In this document: positions 55,404 to 64,000 of the stretch, one piece after another
Layout of the letters: the number at the start of each line of letters is the position of its first letter
Position numbering within the stretch: position 1 is the stretch's first letter
Notes under the pieces: model-generated
Databases searched by the model: none
What the model saw: the letters and a program-made list of their open reading frames with translations, nothing else
What the model was told of the DNA's origin: nothing
Made by a program: the position numbers and the translations under genes
From: Malikia spinosa
GTDB taxonomy: Bacteria; Pseudomonadota; Gammaproteobacteria; Burkholderiales; Burkholderiaceae_C
Direction of reading: 5' to 3'
DNA length: 64,000 nt
Assembly (NCBI RefSeq): GCF_002980625.1
Contig: NZ_PVLR01000012.1
Span: 1-64,000, forward strand

Positions 55404-57380
55404 ATGCGGAACCCCATGAAGCCAAAGCTCACCCTGCGCCTGCGACAACAGTTGCTGGTCATATTGGTTGTCCTGATCGGCTTTTCTCTCACCGTGGCCG
55501 TCCTGGTCGGTCAGGCCGAAATCGCGCAAAGACAGCTGTCATTGCGCTATGCCAGCGAGCTGGCGAATCACGAGAGCCGGCAGGTCTCGGGCGCGCTGGA
55601 CCAGGCCCTGGACGCCGCGCGCACGCTGGCGCAAGCGATGGCCGGGATGAAAGCCCAGGGTCGTATCGACCGCATGAGCGCCGACGCCATGCTCAAGGGC
55701 GTGCTGGCGGGCAATTCGGGCTTTCTGGGCGTCTGGTCCGGCTGGGAGCCCGATGCCCTGGATGGCCAGGATGCCAACTACATCAACCAGCCCGGCCATG
55801 ATGGCAGCGGCCGCTACATCCCTTACTGGAACCGTGGCTCGGGTCAAGTCGTGCTCGAGCCGCTGCTCGATTACGACAAGCCCGGCGCTGGTGACTACTA
55901 CCTTATCCCCAGGCAGACTGGCCGCGAGACGCTGATCGAGCCCTATCCCTATGTCGTCGCCGGCCAGGAGTTGCAGATCACCAGCGTGGCGGTGCCGGTC
56001 ATGCTCGACGGCCAGTTCCTCGGTGTCGTCGGGGTGGACATCGCCTTGTCCAGCCTGCAGGACAACATCGGCAAGATCCGGATCTTCGACAATGGCTACG
56101 CCAGCCTGCTGTCGAACCAGGCCGTCTATGTCGGCGATCGTGATCCGGCCCGGATCGGCAAGGGCCTCGGTTCCGAGTCCGAGTTCGCTGCCGTGCGGGC
56201 CGCGATCCTGGCCGGTCAGCGGCATGAGTTGACCACCCAGGATGAACGCCTCGGCGAGGTCATCCGTCTCTATGTTCCGGTCAGGGTCGGGATGACCCAG
56301 ATGCCCTGGTCGTTCGTGGTGACCATCCCCACCAGCGAAATCCTGGCCGAGGTCCACCGCTTGCGCTCCTGGGCCTTGTCCCTGGGGCTGCTCAGCATCG
56401 TGGGGGTTTCGCTGGTGCTTGGCCTGTCGCTCGATCGCATGGTGCTGCGGCCCATCGGTGGCGAGCCTGCCGACGCAGCGGCCGTCGCTCAGCGCATTGC
56501 CGCCGGTGACCTGAGCCAGCCGGCAGCAGGGCGGAACCAGGGCGTCGACAGCCTGATGACGCAGCTGCAGACGATGCAGGCCAGCCTGGCCAAGGTGGTG
56601 GCCAGGGTGCGCGAGGGGGCGCATGCCGTGGCCTCGGCCAGCGCCGAGATATCGACCGGCAACCGCGACCTGTCGGGCCGCACCGAAAACCAGGCGCTGG
56701 CCTTGCAGCAGACCGCCGCCTCGATGGATGAACTCGGCGCTGCCGTCAAGCACAATGCACAGAATGCCCAGCAGGCGACTCAGCTGGCGCAGGCTGCCTC
56801 GCAGGTGGCCTTGACGGGTGGCGAGGTGGTGGGCCGCGTCGTCGCCACCATGCGTTCGATCAACGACAGCTCGAGCCGGATCGCTGACATCATCGGCGTC
56901 ATTGATGGCATTGCCTTCCAGACCAATATCCTGGCGCTGAACGCGGCCGTCGAGGCCGCGCGGGCCGGCGAGCAGGGCCGCGGCTTCGCGGTGGTGGCGT
57001 CCGAGGTGCGCAGCCTGGCGAGCCGGTCAGCGGCCGCAGCCAAGGAGATCAAGGGCCTGATCGGCATCAGCGTCGAACGGGTCGAGCAGGGTTCGCAGCT
57101 GGTGGACCAGGCCGGCAGCACCATGTCCGAAGTCGTCAACGCGATCCAGCGCGTCACCCACATCATGGCCGAGATCAGCGTCGCGAGTGCCCAGCAAAGC
57201 GCAGGAGTCACGCAGGTCGGCCAGGCGGTCACGCAGATGGACCAGGCGACGCAGGAGAATGCGGCCATGGTCGAGCAGATGGCTACCGCCGCCGCCAGTC
57301 TCAGCGCGCAGGCCGACGACCTGGTCAATCTGGTGTCGGTGTTCCGGCTCGAGCCCAGTCCGACCCGCCACCAGGGCTGA
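55404..57380 (+). CDS. Methyl-accepting chemotaxis protein with dCache-type sensor
   Basis: 658 aa transmembrane chemoreceptor. TM1 is at about residues 15-37, a periplasmic double-Cache domain at about 40-310 ([56 protein letters not shown]) and TM2 at about 325-345. HAMP follows, then the signalling coiled coil with the conserved tip [20 protein letters not shown] (about 493-540). Ligand is unknown; dCache domains often bind amino acids or carboxylates. AAGGAAAG precedes the ATG. No che or flagellar genes are nearby, so it is an orphan receptor. Confidence 0.94.
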   Translation: MRNPMKPKLTLRLRQQLLVILVVLIGFSLTVAVLVGQAEIAQRQLSLRYASELANHESRQVSGALDQALDAARTLAQAMAGMKAQGRIDRMSADAMLKGVLAGNSGFLGVWSGWEPDALDGQDANYINQPGHDGSGRYIPYWNRGSGQVVLEPLLDYDKPGAGDYYLIPRQTGRETLIEPYPYVVAGQELQITSVAVPVMLDGQFLGVVGVDIALSSLQDNIGKIRIFDNGYASLLSNQAVYVGDRDPARIGKGLGSESEFAAVRAAILAGQRHELTTQDERLGEVIRLYVPVRVGMTQMPWSFVVTIPTSEILAEVHRLRSWALSLGLLSIVGVSLVLGLSLDRMVLRPIGGEPADAAAVAQRIAAGDLSQPAAGRNQGVDSLMTQLQTMQASLAKVVARVREGAHAVASASAEISTGNRDLSGRTENQALALQQTAASMDELGAAVKHNAQNAQQATQLAQAASQVALTGGEVVGRVVATMRSINDSSSRIADIIGVIDGIAFQTNILALNAAVEAARAGEQGRGFAVVASEVRSLASRSAAAAKEIKGLIGISVERVEQGSQLVDQAGSTMSEVVNAIQRVTHIMAEISVASAQQSAGVTQVGQAVTQMDQATQENAAMVEQMATAAASLSAQADDLVNLVSVFRLEPSPTRHQG

Positions 57381-57415
57381 TCGCGACTTGCGGGGTGCTT
57401 GCGGTCGCTCCGGCG

Positions 57416-58600
57416 TCAGGCCTTGGCCTGGCTGCCGGCGGTGGTGCGTCGCTTGGCCGCCAGCCAGAGCAAGGCCAGGCCGGTCAGGCCGACCGGCAGC
57501 AGCGAGCCCCAGTTCAGCAGCGTCCAGCCCTGGGTCGTGACCAGCGCGCCCGAGGCAAACGAGGTCAGCGCCATGGTCGCGAAGACGCAGAAGTTGATCG
57601 CTGCCTGCGCCTTGTCCTTTTCCTCCGGACGGTAGGCCTGCATCGCCAGCGTGGTGCTGCCGGTGAACAGGAAGTTCCAGCCCACGCCGAGCAGGAACAG
57701 CGCGAGCAGGAACTGCTGCAGGTCCTGGCCCGAGAGCGCGATCGCGATGCACAGCGCGTTGAGCAGCACCCCCGCGCCCATCATCGGCAGCACGCCGAAG
57801 CGCTTGATCAGGTGGCCGGTGAAGAAGCCCGGTGCGAACATGCCGATCACATGCCACTCGAGCACCAGCGCCGCGTCCGAGAACGGCATGCCGCAGACCT
57901 GCATTGCCAGCGGTGTGGCGGCCATCAGCAGGTTCATCACCCCATAGCCCAGTGCTGAGCAGGCTGCCGCCACGATGAAGACCGGCTGGCGCATGATCTC
58001 GCCCAGGGGCCGGCCGCTGCTGGCGCCGGGCGCGCGCGGTGCCTGGGCCGGAAAGCGGATCAGCGCGATCACCCCCATCGCCAGCAGCGCCACCAGTGCC
58101 AGGGCCAGGTAGGCCGCGAGGAATGGCGTGCCGAGCGAGTCGCGCGTCTGCTGCGCCAGATTGGGGCCGGCGATGGCGCCGATCAGTCCGCCGGCCAGTA
58201 CCAGCGAGACCGCCTTTTCCCGGAAGGCCGGCGCGGCCAGTTCGCCGGCGGCAAAGCGGTACAGCTGGCCGTTGGCGCTGTAGTAGCCCGCCACCAGCGT
58301 GGAGGCGACCAGCAGCCAGAAGCTGTGCCAATGCAGTGCGGCGGCGCAGGCCAGCGCCGACAGCAGCGCCACCCCCAGGCCGAGCTGGAACGAGGTCTTG
58401 CGGCCCCAGCGCGCCTGGCTGCGCGCGACCAGTCCGGTCGAGAGCGCGCCGCCGACCACATAGCCCATGACGGGCAGGGTGGCCATCCAGCCCAACGGCG
58501 CCAGGCTCAGGCCGACCAGGCCGTTGACTGCGATGAAGACCACGTTATTGGTCAGGAACAGGCCTTGCGCGGCGGCCAGCAGCCAGAGATTTGGGTTCAT
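57416..58600 (-). CDS. MFS transporter
   Basis: 394 aa, about 12 transmembrane helices. Cytoplasmic loop 2-3 carries a motif-A-like ARSQARWGRKTSFQLG. The middle loop (FPAQAPRAPGASSGRPLGEI) separates the two halves, and NFLFTGSTTLAMQAYRPEEK is present late. It resembles YbfB/YajR-like MFS proteins of unknown substrate. Convergent with the chemoreceptor gene and divergent from gshA. Confidence 0.88.
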   Translation of the reverse strand: MNPNLWLLAAAQGLFLTNNVVFIAVNGLVGLSLAPLGWMATLPVMGYVVGGALSTGLVARSQARWGRKTSFQLGLGVALLSALACAAALHWHSFWLLVASTLVAGYYSANGQLYRFAAGELAAPAFREKAVSLVLAGGLIGAIAGPNLAQQTRDSLGTPFLAAYLALALVALLAMGVIALIRFPAQAPRAPGASSGRPLGEIMRQPVFIVAAACSALGYGVMNLLMAATPLAMQVCGMPFSDAALVLEWHVIGMFAPGFFTGHLIKRFGVLPMMGAGVLLNALCIAIALSGQDLQQFLLALFLLGVGWNFLFTGSTTLAMQAYRPEEKDKAQAAINFCVFATMALTSFASGALVTTQGWTLLNWGSLLPVGLTGLALLWLAAKRRTTAGSQAKA

Positions 58601-58800
58601 GGAGGGACTCGGCTCGAATGGAGAGAAGGGGGCGGGGCAGTCACGAGTATATGGGGGGTAGGGTATTTTTCGAGCTCGACCGGCCTACGGCCCTGAGCCT
58701 TCGCTCTTGCAATAGCCTATGCCGTCCCCAGTCTCTAGAATGACGCACCAGAACGATGCCTATCCAGGCGCCACCCAGAACATCACACGAGGGCCTTACC

Positions 58801-60096
58801 ATGGTTCCCCATCTCGTCACCGCACTTACCGGCCCGATCAACGAACTCGAACAGCGCATCCTCGAATCCACTCCGGTGATCGAGCGCTGGTTCCGCCTGG
58901 AGTGGATGGAGCACACGCCGCCCTTCTACAGCTCGGTCGACATCCGCAATGCCGGCTTCAAGCTCGCGCCGGTCGACACCAACCTCTATCCCGGCGGCTG
59001 GAACAACCTGACGCCCGAGATGCTGCCGCTGGCGGTGCAGGCCGCGATGGCCGCGATCGAGAAGATCTGCCCCGAGGCCAAGAACCTGCTGCTGGTGCCC
59101 GAGAACCACACCCGCAACATGTTCTACCTGATGAACGTGGCGCAGCTGCAGAAGATCTTCTACCAGGCCGGCCTCAATGTGCGGCTGGGTTCGATGAACC
59201 CCGAGATCAAGGAAGCCACCACCTTTGACCTGCCCAACGGCGAGCAGGTCACGCTCGAGCCGCTGATCCGCCAGAACCGGCGCATCGGCCTGAAGGATTT
59301 CGATCCCTGCACCATCCTGCTCAACAACGACCTGAGCGCGGGCGTGCCCGGCATCCTGGAAGACCTGCACGAGCAGTTCCTGCTGCCGCCGCTGCACGCG
59401 GGCTGGCATGTGCGCAAGAAGAGCCAGCATTTCAAGGCCTACGAGGAGGTGGCCAAGCGCTTCGGCAAGCTGCTCGGCATGGACCCCTGGCTGATCAATC
59501 CGCTGTTCAACAGCTGCGGTGAGGTCAACTTTGCCGAAGGCACCGGCATGGAATGCCTGCAGACCAATGTCGATGCGCTGCTGGGCAAGATCCGGCGCAA
59601 GTACAAGGAATACGGCATCAACGAGAAGCCCTTCGTCGTGGTCAAGGCCGACAACGGCACCTACGGCATGGGCATCATGACGGTGCGCGATGCCAAGGAG
59701 CTCGAAGGCCTGAACCGCCGCACCAAGAACAAGATGAACGTGATCAAGGACGGCCAGGTCGTCAACGACGTGATCATCCAGGAAGGCGTGCTGACCAACG
59801 AGCGCGTCAACGACGCGGTGGCCGAACCGGTGGTCTACATGCTCGACCGCTATGTGGTCGGCGGCTTCTACCGTGTGCATGCCGACCGTGGCGTCGACGA
59901 GAACCTCAACGCGCCGGGTGCCAGCTTCGTGCCGCTGGCGTTCGAGAAAGGCGCGCAGCAGCCGCAGCCGGGCTACAAGCCGGGCGCGAGCGTGCCGAAC
60001 CGCTTCTACATGTATGGCGTGATCGGGCGTCTGGCCATGCTGGCGGCGAGCTACGAGCTCGAGGCGACCGATCCCAACGCCGAGATCTACGACTGA
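58801..60096 (+). CDS. gshA: Glutamate--cysteine ligase (Acidithiobacillus-type family)
   Basis: Rate-limiting step of glutathione synthesis. 431 aa, of the T./A. ferrooxidans-type GshA family rather than the E. coli GshA fold family. LFPGGWNNLTPEM-like NLYPGGWNNLTPEMLPLAVQ, LLLVPENHTRNMFYLMNVAQ, FVVVKADNGTYGMGIMTVRD (ATP-grasp-like glycine loop) and VYMLDRYVVGGFYRVHADRG are conserved. The ATG before VPHLVTAL is preceded by GAGGG. gshB lies two genes downstream with kup between. Confidence 0.94.
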   Translation: MVPHLVTALTGPINELEQRILESTPVIERWFRLEWMEHTPPFYSSVDIRNAGFKLAPVDTNLYPGGWNNLTPEMLPLAVQAAMAAIEKICPEAKNLLLVPENHTRNMFYLMNVAQLQKIFYQAGLNVRLGSMNPEIKEATTFDLPNGEQVTLEPLIRQNRRIGLKDFDPCTILLNNDLSAGVPGILEDLHEQFLLPPLHAGWHVRKKSQHFKAYEEVAKRFGKLLGMDPWLINPLFNSCGEVNFAEGTGMECLQTNVDALLGKIRRKYKEYGINEKPFVVVKADNGTYGMGIMTVRDAKELEGLNRRTKNKMNVIKDGQVVNDVIIQEGVLTNERVNDAVAEPVVYMLDRYVVGGFYRVHADRGVDENLNAPGASFVPLAFEKGAQQPQPGYKPGASVPNRFYMYGVIGRLAMLAASYELEATDPNAEIYD

Positions 60097-60109
60097 AGCC
60101 GCTGACCTT

Positions 60110-60147
60110 GCCGGCCGTGGCGGTGTCCCAACAAGCCACGGGCCGGC
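60110..60147 (+). terminator. Hairpin between gshA and kup
   Basis: GCCGGCCGTGGC (60110-60121) pairs with GCCACGGGCCGGC (60135-60147), 12 bp with one bulged base, loop of 13. It is followed by GGGATTG, not a T-run. It may reduce read-through from gshA into kup or protect the gshA message. Confidence 0.4.
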
Positions 60148-60236
60148 GGGATTGTCGGTAAGGTCTGGTAACGTTTCGAGCGCACAATAGCAGCACCTGA
60201 AACCACCCGGGCGGTTCCTGCCGTCCGCATTCCCGA

Positions 60237-62105
60237 GTGTCTGCTTCCAAATCTTCACTAGGTGCTCTCACCCTGAGCGCGATCGGCGTCGTCTACGGCG
60301 ATATCGGTACCAGCGTGCTGTATGCGGTCAAGGAAGTGTTCCACACTGGCCATGTCGAGTTCACGCCCGACAACATCTACGGCGTGCTGTCGATCTTCGT
60401 CTGGACGCTGACCATCATCGTCTCGCTCAAGTACGTGACGCTGGTGTTGCGTGCGGACAACCATGGTGAAGGTGGCCTGGTCGCGATGCTGGCGCTGGCG
60501 TCGGAGTCGATCAAGCACAAGCCCGAGCTGCGGCGCTGGATGCTGCTGATCGGCATCTTCGGCACCTGCCTGTTCTACGGTGACGGCGTGATCACGCCCG
60601 CGATCTCGGTGCTGTCGGCGGTCGAGGGCCTCGAGGTGATCTCGCCCACCTTCAAGAAGGCGGTGATCCCGCTGACGCTGGTGATCCTGTTCGGCCTGTT
60701 CGCGGTACAGAAGCATGGCACGGCCGGCATCGGCAAGCTGTTCGGCCCGATCACGCTGCTGTGGTTCATCGGCATCGCGGCGCTGGCGCTGCCGCATATC
60801 GTCGATCACCCCGAGATCCTGGGCGCTTTAAGCCCGCATCACGCGCTGCGCTTCATCTGGAACTACCCCGGCACCACCTTCATCATCCTGGGCGCGGTGG
60901 TGCTGTGCGTGACGGGGGGCGAGGCGCTCTATGCCGACATGGGTCATTTCGGCAAGAAGCCGATCCGGCTCGCCTGGTTCAGCGTCGTCATGCCCTGCCT
61001 GATCCTGAACTACTTCGGCCAGGGCGCGCTGCTGCTGGCCGACCCGAGCGCGGTCAAGAACCCCTTCTTCAACCTGGCGCCGGACTGGCTGCTGCTGCCG
61101 ACCGTGATCATGGCGACCCTGGCTACCGTGATTGCCTCGCAGGCGCTGATCTCGGGCGCCTTCAGCGTGACCAAGCAGGTGATCCAGATGGGCTACCTGC
61201 CGCGGCTGCAGATCCAGCACACCAGCATCAAGGACACCGGCCAGATCTACATTCCCTTCGTCAACTGGGGGCTGTTCGTCGCCATCGTGCTGGCGGTGGT
61301 GTTGTTCAAGTCCTCGAGCAACTTGGCCGCCGCCTATGGCATCGCGGTCACGCTCGACATGCTGATCACGACCGTGCTGACCTTCTTCGTGATCCGCTAC
61401 GGCTGGGGCTACAACTGGCTGCTGTGCGTGGGTGCGACCGGCTTCTTCTTCGTGATCGACCTGGCCTTCTTCAGCTCGAACCTGCTCAAGCTCGCCGACG
61501 GAGGCTGGTTCCCGCTGCTGATCGGTGCCGCGATCTTCCTGTTGATGATCACCTGGCATGAAGGGCGGCGCCTGCTCAACGAGTCGCTCAAGAGCGATGC
61601 GCTGCCGCTGTCCGGCTTTCTCGATGCGGTCTTCATCAGTCCGCCGGTGCGCGTGCAGGGCACGGCCGTGTTCCTGACCGCCCAGCCGGGTGTCGTGCCG
61701 AATGCGCTGCTGCACAACCTCAAGCACAACAAGGTGCTGCACGAGCACAACCTGTTCGTGACCGTCTGCAACCACCCGGTGCCCTGGATCGGGATGGACA
61801 AGCGGCTCGAGATCGAGCCGTTGGGTCACGACTGCTGGCAGGTGAATGTCAGCTACGGCTTCAAGAACGACCCCGATCTGCCCAAGGCGCTCGAGCAGCT
61901 CAAGGGCCGTGGTGTCGCGCTCGACCCGATGACGACCAGTTATTTCCTGTCGCGCGATATCGTGATCCCGACCACCGGCGGCGGCATGGCGCAATGGCGC
62001 GAAAAGCTGTTCTCCTCCATGCACCACAACGCCAGCGCGGCGGCGCAGTTCCTCAACCTGCCCAACAACGCGGTGGTCGAGCTGGGCTCCAAGATCGAAA
62101 TCTAA
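60237..62105 (+). CDS. kup: Low-affinity K+ uptake permease Kup
   Basis: 622 aa, twelve transmembrane segments in the first ~430 residues and a soluble C-terminal domain. Signature [20 protein letters not shown] at the N-terminus, [18 protein letters not shown], and [20 protein letters not shown]. It imports K+ with protons. GTG start; the ribosome-binding site is weak. It sits between the two glutathione synthesis genes. Confidence 0.95.
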   Translation: MSASKSSLGALTLSAIGVVYGDIGTSVLYAVKEVFHTGHVEFTPDNIYGVLSIFVWTLTIIVSLKYVTLVLRADNHGEGGLVAMLALASESIKHKPELRRWMLLIGIFGTCLFYGDGVITPAISVLSAVEGLEVISPTFKKAVIPLTLVILFGLFAVQKHGTAGIGKLFGPITLLWFIGIAALALPHIVDHPEILGALSPHHALRFIWNYPGTTFIILGAVVLCVTGGEALYADMGHFGKKPIRLAWFSVVMPCLILNYFGQGALLLADPSAVKNPFFNLAPDWLLLPTVIMATLATVIASQALISGAFSVTKQVIQMGYLPRLQIQHTSIKDTGQIYIPFVNWGLFVAIVLAVVLFKSSSNLAAAYGIAVTLDMLITTVLTFFVIRYGWGYNWLLCVGATGFFFVIDLAFFSSNLLKLADGGWFPLLIGAAIFLLMITWHEGRRLLNESLKSDALPLSGFLDAVFISPPVRVQGTAVFLTAQPGVVPNALLHNLKHNKVLHEHNLFVTVCNHPVPWIGMDKRLEIEPLGHDCWQVNVSYGFKNDPDLPKALEQLKGRGVALDPMTTSYFLSRDIVIPTTGGGMAQWREKLFSSMHHNASAAAQFLNLPNNAVVELGSKIEI

Positions 62106-62113
62106 TCACCTTG

Positions 62114-62147
62114 GGGACAGACCGTCGCCTGGGCGCCGGTCTGTCCC
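62114..62147 (+). promoter_or_regulatory. Perfect 10-bp hairpin in the kup-gshB gap
   Basis: GGGACAGACC (62114-62123) and GGTCTGTCCC (62138-62147) pair without mismatch around GTCGCCTGGGCGCC. It occupies most of the 51-base gap and ends nine bases before the gshB ATG, where a Shine-Dalgarno should be and none is seen. No T-run follows, so translational control or RNA processing is more likely than intrinsic termination. Confidence 0.55.
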
Positions 62148-62156
62148 GCCAATCCC

Positions 62157-63113
62157 ATGAATATTCTCTTCATTGCCGACCCGCTCGAATCGTTCCAGAC
62201 CTACAAGGACAGCACCTTCGCGATGATGCGCGAGGCGCAGCGGCGTGGCCACCAGCTGATGGCCTGCCAGCCCAAGGACCTGATGTGGCAGCGCGGCGGC
62301 CGCGTGACGGCCTATGTGCGCGACATCACGCTGACCGGTGCGGCCGATGACTGGTTTGTCGCGGCGCAACAGACGCCCGATGAACGGCCCCAGGTGCTGG
62401 CCGAGGTCGATGCCGTGCTGATGCGCAAGGACCCGCCGTTTGACAGCGAGTATTTCTACGCCACCCACCTGCTGGGCCAGGCCCAGCGCGAAGGCGCGCG
62501 CGTCTTCAACGACCCGGCGGCCTTGCGCAACCACCCGGAAAAGCTCTCGATCATGGAGTTTCCGGAACTGATCGCGCCGACCCTGGTCACGCGCGACGCC
62601 GCCGACGTGCGCCGCTTCCACGAAGAGCATGGCGACATCATCCTGAAGCCGCTCGACGGTATGGGCGGCATGGGCATCTTCCGCGTCGGCCCCGATGGGC
62701 TGAACCTGGGCAGCATCACCGAGACCTTGAACCGCCACGGCGCCCAGAGCCTGATGGTGCAGAAGTTCCTGCCGTCGATCGCCCAGGGCGACAAGCGGGT
62801 GCTGCTGATCGGCGGCCAGCCGGTGCCCTACAGCCTGGCGCGCATCCCGCAGGGCAGCGAGATCCGCGGCAACCTGGCCGCTGGCGGCAAGGGCGTGGCG
62901 CAGCCGCTGTCGCAGCGCGACCGCGAGATCGCCGAGGCGCTCGGCCCCATCCTGCTGGCGCGTGGCCTGCTGCTGGTGGGGCTGGACATCATCGGCGAGC
63001 ACCTGACCGAGATCAACGTCACGAGCCCGACCTGCTTCCAGGAGATCTTCGACCAGACCGGCTGCGATGTCGCGGCGCTCTACCTCGACGCGCTCGAGGC
63101 GGCGCTGGCCTGA
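62157..63113 (+). CDS. gshB: Glutathione synthetase
   Basis: Joins gamma-glutamylcysteine and glycine. 318 aa. N-terminal MNILFIADPLESFQTYKDST; ATP-grasp features VLMRKDPPFDSEYFYATHLL, EKLSIMEFPELIAPTLVTRD, ILKPLDGMGGMGIFRV and the C-terminal EINVTSPTCFQEIFDQTGCD. The start is the only sensible ATG; it lacks a Shine-Dalgarno and follows a strong hairpin closely. Confidence 0.96.
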   Translation: MNILFIADPLESFQTYKDSTFAMMREAQRRGHQLMACQPKDLMWQRGGRVTAYVRDITLTGAADDWFVAAQQTPDERPQVLAEVDAVLMRKDPPFDSEYFYATHLLGQAQREGARVFNDPAALRNHPEKLSIMEFPELIAPTLVTRDAADVRRFHEEHGDIILKPLDGMGGMGIFRVGPDGLNLGSITETLNRHGAQSLMVQKFLPSIAQGDKRVLLIGGQPVPYSLARIPQGSEIRGNLAAGGKGVAQPLSQRDREIAEALGPILLARGLLLVGLDIIGEHLTEINVTSPTCFQEIFDQTGCDVAALYLDALEAALA

Positions 63114-63163
63114 TCAGCTTTCGGCCAGTCGGCGGCGGTCGTTCCTGATCGCCCCTGACCGCC

Positions 63164-63925
63164 TTACTGCGGCAGGCCGTCGACGAAGACCTTGAGCTCG
63201 TTGGGCTCGAAGGCGATCCAGTCCTCGTTCTTGGTCAGCGGCTGGGTCACGATCACGGCCGCCCGTTCGCCGGGCTGGTTGAGCTGGGCGAAATCCACCG
63301 TCCAGTCCTGGTCCATCAGCGTGGCCTGGTGGAAGGGATGCTGGCGCACCAGGTAGTACAGCTTGGTGCTGCAATGCGCCCAAAGCGCCTCGCCGTTGGA
63401 GAGCAGGAAGTTGAAGGTGCCGAACTGCCTGATCTGCGGCACCAGTTCGCGCAGTGTCAGCGTGAGCTCTTCCACGCTCGGCACGCCGGCATGCGACTTG
63501 GAGAGTTCCTGCATGATCCAGCAGAAGGCGCGCTCGCTGTCGGTGCTGCCGACTGGCTGGAAATGGCTGTGCAGGCGCGGCTGGTAGTCCTTCAGGTCAC
63601 CGTTGTGCGCGAACACCCAGTGCCGACCCCAGAGCTCGCGCGTGAACGGGTGTGCGTTTTCCAGGCTGACCTGGCCCACCGTGGCCTTGCGCACATGGGC
63701 GATGATGTTGGTGCTCTTGAGCGGATAGTGGCGCAGGAAGTCCGCCATCGGCGAGGCCGCCGCGCTGTGGTGATCGACGAACAGGCGCAGGCCCTTGCCC
63801 TCGAAGAACGCGATGCCCCAGCCGTCAGCATGCTGGTCGGTGGCGCCGCCGCGCTGGCAAAAGCCGGTGAAGCTGAAGGTGGCGTCGGTCGGGGTGGCGC
63901 AGTTGAGTCCGAGCAGTTGGCACAT
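63164..63925 (-). CDS. Class II glutamine amidotransferase (YafJ-like)
   Basis: 253 aa. Begins MCQLLGLNCATPTDATFSF, so Cys2 is the N-terminal nucleophile. ADGWGIAFFEG, STNIIAHVRKATVGQVSLEN and HPFTRELWGRHWVFAHNGDL carry the conserved Arg, Asn and Asp of glutaminase sites. There is no synthase domain, as in YafJ/EgtC-type proteins, whose partner or substrate is usually unknown. EgtC relatives hydrolyse gamma-glutamyl bonds, which makes its place beside the glutathione genes suggestive. Convergent with gshB. Confidence 0.88.
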   Translation of the reverse strand: MCQLLGLNCATPTDATFSFTGFCQRGGATDQHADGWGIAFFEGKGLRLFVDHHSAAASPMADFLRHYPLKSTNIIAHVRKATVGQVSLENAHPFTRELWGRHWVFAHNGDLKDYQPRLHSHFQPVGSTDSERAFCWIMQELSKSHAGVPSVEELTLTLRELVPQIRQFGTFNFLLSNGEALWAHCSTKLYYLVRQHPFHQATLMDQDWTVDFAQLNQPGERAAVIVTQPLTKNEDWIAFEPNELKVFVDGLPQ

Positions 63926-63956
63926 GGGGTCGGCAGGGTGGGGCAGATCCTGCAGT

Positions 63957-64000
63957 TTAGCGCCTGCGCTCGGCGGCCAGTTGCTGCGCTGCGGTGGCTT
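63957..64000 (-). CDS. Possible 3' end of a minus-strand gene running off the window
   Basis: Reading back from a TAA at 63957-63959, the frame stays open to the window edge and encodes ATAAQQLAAERRR, an Ala/Arg-rich helical tail. It lies 31 bases upstream of the amidotransferase start in the same direction, compatible with an operon partner. Forty-odd bases are too few to identify it, and an open frame of this length can occur by chance. Confidence 0.25.
   Translation of the reverse strand, partial: ATAAQQLAAERRR

Overview
The window is a gene-dense, high-GC stretch of bacterial chromosome with about 65 genes. It shows no insertion sequences, prophage, CRISPR array or other clear sign of recent transfer. 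Gene content and order point to a betaproteobacterium of the order Burkholderiales, probably in or near Comamonadaceae. The supporting features are a PhaM-type polyhydroxyalkanoate granule protein, a gshA of the Acidithiobacillus-type family, pilT/pilU beside yggS, a metX-metW pair, and a recG-oxyR-ubiA block. This is inference from families and synteny; no 16S rRNA gene is present.

Layout. 0.1-7.1 kb: amino-sugar synthesis (glmS, glmU) around an Lrp-type regulator, then the c-di-GMP adhesion-control pair lapG-lapD. 7.1-11 kb: slyX, a 3-hydroxyacyl-CoA dehydrogenase and a large Pat-like acyl-CoA-synthetase/acetyltransferase fusion. 11.2-13.8 kb: rsmI facing yraN-diaA-dolP. 13.9-16.8 kb: the retraction ATPases pilU and pilT, and yggS. 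17-25.2 kb: stress and storage genes (small heat-shock protein, purU, cfa, dps, a divergent FAH-family protein, a DksA-like/eRF1-like pair, phaM), then tgt-queA. 25.3-32 kb: an orphan ParA, a NhaR-like LysR regulator, recG-oxyR-ubiA and proC.

32.1-41.4 kb is the translation block. The spc operon starts at rplN from its own promoter and runs through secY, infA and rpmJ to rpsM-rpsK. A second strong promoter and a structured leader precede rpsD-rpoA-rplQ. An initiator tRNA-fMet gene follows, ended by a bidirectional terminator shared with pgi. 43-47.8 kb: an enoyl-CoA hydratase-like gene, ilvD and metX-metW. metX is preceded on the minus strand by what reads as a SAM-II riboswitch and an intrinsic terminator. 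47.8-51.7 kb: an FNT channel, a glycine-rich RRM protein, and kdsD-kdsC-lptC for lipopolysaccharide. 51.7-64 kb: a CPA2 (Kef-type) antiporter, an M20 peptidase, a chemoreceptor, an MFS transporter, gshA-kup-gshB (glutathione synthesis interleaved with K+ uptake) and a class II glutamine amidotransferase.

The observations most worth following are the metX SAM-II riboswitch/terminator, the mutually exclusive hairpins in the rpsD leader, the DksA-like/eRF1-like mini-operon, the metal-ligand-poor FAH paralogue beside dps, and the glutathione/potassium cluster. Nothing here is clearly an unprecedented multi-gene system; most of the window is conserved core chromosome.
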